From: Archangium lansingense
GTDB taxonomy: Bacteria; Myxococcota; Myxococcia; Myxococcales; Myxococcaceae
DNA: 64,000 bases
NCBI RefSeq assembly: GCF_026626635.1
Contig: NZ_JAPNKA010000001.1
Coordinates: 6,200,001 to 6,264,000, forward strand
Direction of reading: 5' to 3'
Shown here: positions 58,807-64,000 of the stretch, piece by piece
Layout of the letters: each line of letters begins with the position of its first letter
Position numbering within the stretch: position 1 is the stretch's first letter
The notes under the pieces: model-generated
The model's database searches: none
Told to the model about the DNA's origin: nothing
What the model saw: only the letters and a program-made list of their open reading frames with translations
Translations under genes and position numbers: made by a program

Positions 58807-59622
58807 ATGTCGACGCGAACCGATGAGCAACTGATGGAGGCCGCGCGCTCGGGTGACGACAAGGCCGTGGATGAGCTCCTGGCCCGTCACGAGAAGCAGG
58901 TGTACCGCTTCGGCCTGCGCATGTGCGGCTCGGAGGAGGATGCCAAGGAAGTGCTCCAGGAGACGTTGCTCGCGGCGTTCCGTGGCATCCATGCGTTCCG
59001 GGGCGACGCGGCACTGTCCACCTGGCTGTTCCAGGTGGCCCGCACGCACTGTCTCCGCCTGCGTCGACCGCGCGCCGGAGCACCCGAGGAGTTCCAGCCA
59101 CTGGATTCTCCCGCTGCAACCGACGTTGCCGCCGCGGATGCGACTCCGGATATGGCCTCCCATGCGCGGCAGATGGGAGAGATGCTGCAAGCGGCCATCC
59201 TCGCGCTGCCGGAGGCTCAGCGCGAGGTGCTCATTCTCCGGGACGTGGAGGGGCTCTCGGCCGAGGAGGCGGCGCAGGTGGTGGGAATCGAGGTGCGGGC
59301 GCTCAAGAGCCGGCTGCACCGTGCGCGCCTCCAATTGCGCGAGAACCTCTCCACCCTCATGGGGGAGAGCGCCCAGGGAGGGTCCGAGGGATGCTCGGAG
59401 TTGGCGCAGGAGCTCTCGGAGTTCGCCGCACAGGACGTGGACCAGGCCACCTGCGTGCGCCTCGAGGACCATCTGTCGCGCTGTCCGCGCTGTGCTGCGG
59501 CCTGCGACTCGCTCAAGCGCACGGTGTCCCTGTGCCGGCGTATTCCGGGGGATGCGGTACCCGCGCCGGTGCGCGCGGCGGTGCGCCAGGCGCTGTCACG
59601 AGCGTTGCCTGCCTCCGGGTGA
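58807..59622 (+). CDS. ECF sigma factor with C-terminal zinc-finger anti-sigma-like domain
   Basis: A 271-residue protein. Region 2 (KQVYRFGLRMCGSEEDAKEV, then RGDAALSTWLFQVARTHCL) and region 4 (LPEAQREVLILRDVEGLSAE, then ALKSRLHRAR) define an ECF sigma-70 factor. About 80 further residues follow, with CVRLEDHLSRCPRCAAAC, the HxxxCxxC core of ZAS/zf-HC2 anti-sigma domains. Having both on one chain suggests a self-regulated, redox- or zinc-responsive sigma factor. The ATG at 58807 follows GGAGG. No separate anti-sigma gene is adjacent. Confidence 0.87.
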   Translation: MSTRTDEQLMEAARSGDDKAVDELLARHEKQVYRFGLRMCGSEEDAKEVLQETLLAAFRGIHAFRGDAALSTWLFQVARTHCLRLRRPRAGAPEEFQPLDSPAATDVAAADATPDMASHARQMGEMLQAAILALPEAQREVLILRDVEGLSAEEAAQVVGIEVRALKSRLHRARLQLRENLSTLMGESAQGGSEGCSELAQELSEFAAQDVDQATCVRLEDHLSRCPRCAAACDSLKRTVSLCRRIPGDAVPAPVRAAVRQALSRALPASG

Positions 59623-59629
59623 AGGCGAA

Positions 59630-59667
59630 CGAGGCCCGGGCCCCGATGTTCGGGGACCCAGGCCTCG
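59630..59667. terminator. Bidirectional terminator hairpin
   Basis: Arms CGAGGCC (59630-59636) and GGCCTCG (59661-59667), with an inner CCCCG/CGGGG pair, followed by GGTTT. It separates the convergent ends of the sigma-factor gene (59622) and the RND permease gene (59676). Confidence 0.65.
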
Positions 59668-59675
59668 GGTTTACG

Positions 59676-62600
59676 TCACGGCGCGGCGGCGGGAGCGATC
59701 GTCTCAGGCTCCGCACTGGCGTGCTTCGCCGCACCCCGGAGCTGCTGCATCAGCACATACAGGCCGGGGATGAAGACGAAGTTGACCACGGTGGACACGA
59801 GCATTCCGCCGAAGACGGCCGTGCCCAGCGAGTTGCGCGCGGCGGCGCCAGCGCCCTTGGCCATCATCAGCGGCACCACGCCCAACAGGAAGGCGATGGA
59901 CGTCATGAGGATGGGCCGCAGGCGCACCTCGGCGGCCTCCACCACCGCGTCCACGGCGCTCTTGCCGCTCTCACGCAGCTGCTCGGCGAACTCCACGATG
60001 AGGATGGCGTTCTTGCTGGCCAGGCCCACCAGCATCACCAGTCCAACCTGGCAGAAGACGTCATTGGCGAAGCCACGCGCCAGCTGCAGTCCCAGCGCGC
60101 CCATGATGGCCAGCGGCACCGAGAGGATGATGACGAAGGGTAGGGTGAAGCTCTCGTACTGAGCCGCGAGCACCAGGAAGACGAACAGCAGGCCCAGGGC
60201 GAAGATGATCAACGTCTGACCGCCGCTCTCCTTCTGCTCGAGGCTGATGCCGGTCCACTCCGCGCTCATGCCCTGCGGGAGTTGCTGGGCGGCGACCTGC
60301 TCCATGGCCTCCAGCGCCTGGCCGGAGGAGATGCCTGGAGCGCTCTGCCCGTTGACCTCCACTGCGCGGAAGAGGTTGTAGTGGCGGATGACCTGGGCGG
60401 AGGCGGTGGGCGTCACCTTCACCAGCGACTCCAGGGGAATCATCGCCCCGCTGTCGGTGCGCGTGTAGAAGGCCCCGATGTCCGACGGGCTGTCGCGGAA
60501 CTGCTGCTCGGCCTGGACGTAGACGCGGTAGGTGCGGTTCGCGTAGTTGAAGTCGTTGACGTACTGGCTGCCCATGTAGAGCTGCATCGTTCCGAAGATC
60601 TGCTCGATGGGCACGCCGAGCGCCTTGGCCTTCTGGCGATCCACCTCGACGTCCAGCAGCGGCGTGTCGGCGTTGAAGGTGGTGTAGACGCCGCGCAGCC
60701 GGCTGTCCTGGCCTCCGCCCGCCACCACTTCCTGGGCGGCCGTGGCGAGCTGGTCCAGCGAGAGGCCGCCTCCGACGTCCTCGAGGATGAACTGGAAGCC
60801 ACCCACGCTGCCCACGCCACGGATGGCGGGGGGCTGCAGGGGCATCACCCGGGCTCCGCCGATGCTGCTGAGCGGTCCTCGGAGCCTCTCCACCAGCGCG
60901 GCCACGGACTGATTCGGGTTGGGCCGCTGCTCCCACGGCTGGAGGGGGACGAAGATGGTGGCGTAGTTGGGGCCGGTGCCCTGGAAGGAGAACCCGCCGA
61001 TGGCGAAGATGGTGACCACCTCGGGCTGGGCCTTGAGCAACTCCTCCGCCTGGGCCAGCACCTTCTCCGTCTGGACCAGCGACATGCCCTCGGGCCCCTG
61101 CACGGAGATGATGAGGTAGCCCTGGTCCTCGTCGGGGATGAAGCCGGTGGGCGCCGAGCGGAAGAGCATCACCGTTCCCGCGATGCACAGGAGGAACGCC
61201 ACGAGGATGATGACGGGGCGCTTGAGCAGCGAGCGCAGCCCCCGGCCGTAGGTGGCCTTCGTCCAGTCGAGCGCCCGGTCCATCCAGCGGAAGAAGATCC
61301 ACTTCTCTCCTTGGTGGTGCTTGAGCAGGCGGGCGCTCAGGGCGGGCGTCAGGGTGAGGGCGCAGAAGGTGGACAGGGCCACCGACGCGGCGATGGTGAG
61401 CGCGAACTGGCGGTAGATGGCGCCCGTGGTGCCGGGGAAGAGGGCCACGGGGATGAACACCGCCACCAGCACGATGGAGATGGCCACCACCGCGCCGGCC
61501 ACCTCCTTCATGCCCTCCCGCGCCGCCTGCATGGCGCTCAGGTGCTTCTCCGCCATCAAGCGCTCGATGTTCTCGATGACCACGATGGCATCGTCCACCA
61601 CGAGACCCGTGGCCAGCGTCAGGCCGAACAGGGTGAGCGTGTTGATGGAGAAGCCCATCAGGTAGACGAAGGCGAAGGTGCCCACCAGCGAGACGGGGAG
61701 GGTGGTGGCGGTGATGAGCACGCTGCGCCAGCCGTGCAGGAACAGGAAGATGACGAGGATGACGAGCGCGATGGCCTCCACGAGCGTCCGCACCACCTCG
61801 TTGACGGAGGCGCGCACCGCGAGCGTGGTGTCGTTACCCGGCTTGTACTCGAGCCCCGGAGGGAATGACTGGGCGAGCCGGTCCATCTCCTTGATGACGC
61901 CGTCACGCACGTCGAGCGCGTTGGCGGTGGGGAGCTGGAAGACGGCGAGGCCCACGCCGGTACGGCCGTTGAAGCGCAGCAGCGTGCCGTAGCTCTCCGC
62001 GCCGAGCTCCACGCGGCCCACATCCTTCACGCGCACGAGCTTGCCGTCCGTGTTGCGCATCAGGACGATGTCGCCGAACTCCTCGGGCTCGACGAGCCGG
62101 CCGCGCGCGCGTACGGCGATCTGATAGGGCTGCTCGTCTGTGGACGGGGGCTGGCCCACCTGGCCCGCGGCCACCTGGAGGTTCTGCTCCTGCAGCGCCC
62201 GCACCACGTCCTGGGGGGTGAGGCCGCGGCGTGCCAGCTCGGTCGGGTCCAACCACAGGCGCATGGAGAACTTGCGCTCGCCGAAGATGCGCACGTCGCC
62301 CACGCCGCGCACGCGCTTGATGGCGTCCTTCAGGTTCACGTCGGCGTAGTTGCTGAGGAAGCTCGCGTCGTAGCGGTTGTCCGGGCTGGACAGGCCGAGC
62401 GTCAGCAGCATCTGGCTGGAGGCCTTGTTGACGACGATGCCCGTCTGGTTCACCTGGGCGGGCAGGCGCGAGGCGGCGCGGCTCACGCGGTTCTGCACGT
62501 CCACGGCCGCCACCTCGATGTCGCGCGTGGGCTCGAAGGTGACGGTGATCTGGCTGGTGCCGTCATTGCTGCTGGTGGAGGTGATGTAGCGCATGCCCTC

Positions 62601-62828
62601 CACGCCGTTGAGCTCCTGCTCGATCGGGATGGTGACGGCGCTCTCCACGACCTCGGCGCTCGCGCCCACGTAGGTGCTGGTGACGGTCACCTGGGGCGGC
62701 GCGAGATCCGGGTACTGCGCGATGGGAAGGGTGGGAATGGCGATCAGTCCCACCAGCGTCAGCAGGATGGAGCAGACGGCCGCGAAGACGGGCCTGCGGA
62801 TGAAGAAGTCGACGAACACGGCGTTCAA
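59676..62828 (-). CDS. RND multidrug efflux permease (AcrB/HAE-1 type)
   Basis: A 1,050-residue permease of standard AcrB length. It opens FFIRRPVFAAVCSILLTLVG with a first periplasmic loop, GLVVDDAIVVIENIERLMAE carries the proton-relay Asp-Asp of TM4, and the second half has GLASKNAILIVEFAEQLRE and LGVVPLMMAKGAG. It pumps hydrophobic drugs, detergents or dyes outward using the proton gradient, with the adaptor encoded just upstream at 62898-64000. No outer-membrane channel gene is within the window. Confidence 0.95.
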   Translation of the reverse strand: MNAVFVDFFIRRPVFAAVCSILLTLVGLIAIPTLPIAQYPDLAPPQVTVTSTYVGASAEVVESAVTIPIEQELNGVEGMRYITSTSSNDGTSQITVTFEPTRDIEVAAVDVQNRVSRAASRLPAQVNQTGIVVNKASSQMLLTLGLSSPDNRYDASFLSNYADVNLKDAIKRVRGVGDVRIFGERKFSMRLWLDPTELARRGLTPQDVVRALQEQNLQVAAGQVGQPPSTDEQPYQIAVRARGRLVEPEEFGDIVLMRNTDGKLVRVKDVGRVELGAESYGTLLRFNGRTGVGLAVFQLPTANALDVRDGVIKEMDRLAQSFPPGLEYKPGNDTTLAVRASVNEVVRTLVEAIALVILVIFLFLHGWRSVLITATTLPVSLVGTFAFVYLMGFSINTLTLFGLTLATGLVVDDAIVVIENIERLMAEKHLSAMQAAREGMKEVAGAVVAISIVLVAVFIPVALFPGTTGAIYRQFALTIAASVALSTFCALTLTPALSARLLKHHQGEKWIFFRWMDRALDWTKATYGRGLRSLLKRPVIILVAFLLCIAGTVMLFRSAPTGFIPDEDQGYLIISVQGPEGMSLVQTEKVLAQAEELLKAQPEVVTIFAIGGFSFQGTGPNYATIFVPLQPWEQRPNPNQSVAALVERLRGPLSSIGGARVMPLQPPAIRGVGSVGGFQFILEDVGGGLSLDQLATAAQEVVAGGGQDSRLRGVYTTFNADTPLLDVEVDRQKAKALGVPIEQIFGTMQLYMGSQYVNDFNYANRTYRVYVQAEQQFRDSPSDIGAFYTRTDSGAMIPLESLVKVTPTASAQVIRHYNLFRAVEVNGQSAPGISSGQALEAMEQVAAQQLPQGMSAEWTGISLEQKESGGQTLIIFALGLLFVFLVLAAQYESFTLPFVIILSVPLAIMGALGLQLARGFANDVFCQVGLVMLVGLASKNAILIVEFAEQLRESGKSAVDAVVEAAEVRLRPILMTSIAFLLGVVPLMMAKGAGAAARNSLGTAVFGGMLVSTVVNFVFIPGLYVLMQQLRGAAKHASAEPETIAPAAAP

Positions 62829-62897
62829 GCCCTCATTTTTTCTGCTGTGGCCGGGCCCCGCTCCCCTCCCCAGGGCGCCCGGTCCTGCTCAATGCTT

Positions 62898-64000
62898 TCA
62901 GCGGCTGCCGCCGGCGGGTCCTCCACCGCCTTGGGTGTCCTGCGCGGCTCGGACGGGCGCGGGCGCGGGCTTCACCTTCACTTGTGCGCCGTGACGCAGC
63001 GCCTGCAGCGAGGTGACGGCCACCTGCTCGCCCTCCTTCAGCCCGCCCTCCACCACGTAGGCCATCTCCCCGAGCGTCCCGAGCTTGACCGGGCGGCGCT
63101 CCACCACCGTCTGGCCTTCCTTCTGCGTCACCACGAGGGCGAAGGGCTGGCCGCTCTGGCGCACCACCGCGAGCGCGGGCAGCTGCAGGGCCTGGCGGGT
63201 GGAGTAGACGAGGCGTGCACGCACCAGCTCGCTGGGGCGCAGGCCCACGGTGTTGCGGAAGGCGGCCTTGACCTCGACGAGCTGGGTGCGCGGATCCGCC
63301 TGGGGGGCCACGAAGAAGATGGGGCTGGAGATCAGCACCTTGCCCTGCGAGTCGAGCACCTCGAGCGGCGTCTCGGGGCGCAGCGAGCGGGCGCGCTCGG
63401 AGGGCACCGACACGCTCACCTCGAGCACGTCCGCCTGGGCCACGCTGGTGAGGGGCGTGGTGGCGCTCACGAAGTCGCCTACGCGGACCAGCACGTCACC
63501 GACGGTTCCAGCGAAGGGGGCGCGCACCGTGTTGAACTGCAGCTGCACCTCGCGCTGGGTCTCCGTGGCGGCGGCGGCGCGCGTGTTGGCTTCCAGTGCC
63601 TCCACCTGGGCCCGGGCCTGCTCCAACTCCTGAGCGCTCGCCAGCCCCTCCTTATAGAGAGACTCGATGCGGGCGCGCGTGCGGCGGGCCTGCTCCAGGT
63701 TCACCTCGGAGGAGGTTCGCTGGGCGCGAGCCGTCTCGAGCGCCGCCGTCTCCACGCGTGAGTCCACGTCGATGAGGGGGGCGCCGGCCTCCACCTTCTG
63801 GCCCGGGCGCACGTGGATGCGGCGCACGTAGCCGGCCACCTGGGGCAGCACGTTGACGCTCTGCCGCGACAGCAGGCTCCCGAGGTACTCGCTGGTATCG
63901 CGCACCTCGCTGGGGGCCAGCTGCACCACTTCAATTTCTCGGGGTGGGGGAGCAGCCTTGGCCGCGGGCTTGCCACCGCAGCCAGAGACTCCCGCCACGA
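62898..64000 (-). CDS. RND efflux adaptor (MFP/AcrA type), 5' partial
   Basis: At least 366 residues are visible and the gene runs off the right edge. A lipobox-like VSGCGG near the visible N-terminus suggests a lipoprotein as in AcrA. Lipoyl half-motifs (IHVRPGQKVEAGAPLIDVDS and FAGTVGDVLVRVGDFV) flank a helical hairpin, followed by beta-barrel and membrane-proximal domains and a Gly/Pro-rich tail. It precedes the permease by 69 bases in one operon and bridges it to a TolC-like channel. Confidence 0.9.
   Translation of the reverse strand, partial: VAGVSGCGGKPAAKAAPPPREIEVVQLAPSEVRDTSEYLGSLLSRQSVNVLPQVAGYVRRIHVRPGQKVEAGAPLIDVDSRVETAALETARAQRTSSEVNLEQARRTRARIESLYKEGLASAQELEQARAQVEALEANTRAAAATETQREVQLQFNTVRAPFAGTVGDVLVRVGDFVSATTPLTSVAQADVLEVSVSVPSERARSLRPETPLEVLDSQGKVLISSPIFFVAPQADPRTQLVEVKAAFRNTVGLRPSELVRARLVYSTRQALQLPALAVVRQSGQPFALVVTQKEGQTVVERRPVKLGTLGEMAYVVEGGLKEGEQVAVTSLQALRHGAQVKVKPAPAPVRAAQDTQGGGGPAGGSR

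Noticed and set aside
1..64000. CRISPR arrays, tRNA or rRNA genes, complete insertion sequences
   Set aside because: No regularly spaced repeats, no cloverleaf-like tRNA sequence and no transposase motif were recognised; a tool-based scan could still find a tRNA missed by eye.

Overview
The window is very GC-rich and densely coding, and it comes from a myxobacterium, most likely the Cystobacterineae (Archangium, Cystobacter or Myxococcus relatives). The best evidence is bases 1-6641, a run of genes in the order and with the architecture of the Myxococcus G1 gliding-motility cluster: gltD (5' end outside the window), gltE, gltF, gltG (FHA plus AgmX/TonB-like domain) and gltH. Many lipoproteins, TPR proteins and serine-peptidase-like secreted proteins fit the same group.

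Bases 6693-18626 are a class I lanthipeptide locus. A 73-residue precursor (double-glycine leader, 43-residue core with 9 Cys and 11 Ser/Thr) lies between two LanC-like genes. A full-length LanB follows the second LanC. On the minus strand are a C39-peptidase ABC exporter, two HlyD-type adaptors and an MBL-fold protein with a PqqD-like N-terminal segment. The first LanC has lost all three zinc ligands and the second keeps them.

Bases 18688-31362 are mixed accessory genes: lipoproteins, a DNase I-fold protein, a methyltransferase, a DHA2 drug exporter, a four-repeat PPC lipoprotein, an AlkD-like repair protein, a DUF1963 protein and an S9 peptidase. Several gene remnants lie between them. Bases 31699-36123 are a tightly coupled three-gene operon: a PLP fold-III decarboxylase, a large protein with a GT-B-like C-terminus, and a carrier/thioesterase didomain whose carrier lacks its phosphopantetheine serine and whose thioesterase has a Cys nucleophile. 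A glutamate dehydrogenase remnant, a small secreted protein, a GrpB protein and two small proteins follow.

Bases 39188-44549 are a four-gene antiphage operon read leftward: CHAT-SAVED effector, DncV-like CD-NTase, Cap2 (E2-E1) and Cap3 (JAMM). This is a type II CBASS whose effector is predicted to be a caspase-like protease gated by a cyclic nucleotide. A strong dyad-symmetric operator separates it from a divergent pair encoding a ferritin-like protein and an MpaB/Lcp-type oxygenase. A LuxR-family regulator and a decayed stretch follow.

Bases 48326-51426 hold a DUF4123 (type VI secretion adaptor) group. Bases 51535-53038 are a divergent SDR/TetR pair with a perfect palindromic operator. Bases 53127-58674 form a sulfur module: thioredoxin, persulfide dioxygenase, split YeeE/YedE transporter, SoxB-like phosphoesterase, YeiH-like exporter and DsrE protein. 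The window ends with an ECF sigma factor fused to a zinc-finger anti-sigma-like tail and an RND efflux pair whose adaptor runs off the right edge. No tRNA, rRNA, CRISPR array or complete insertion sequence was recognised.
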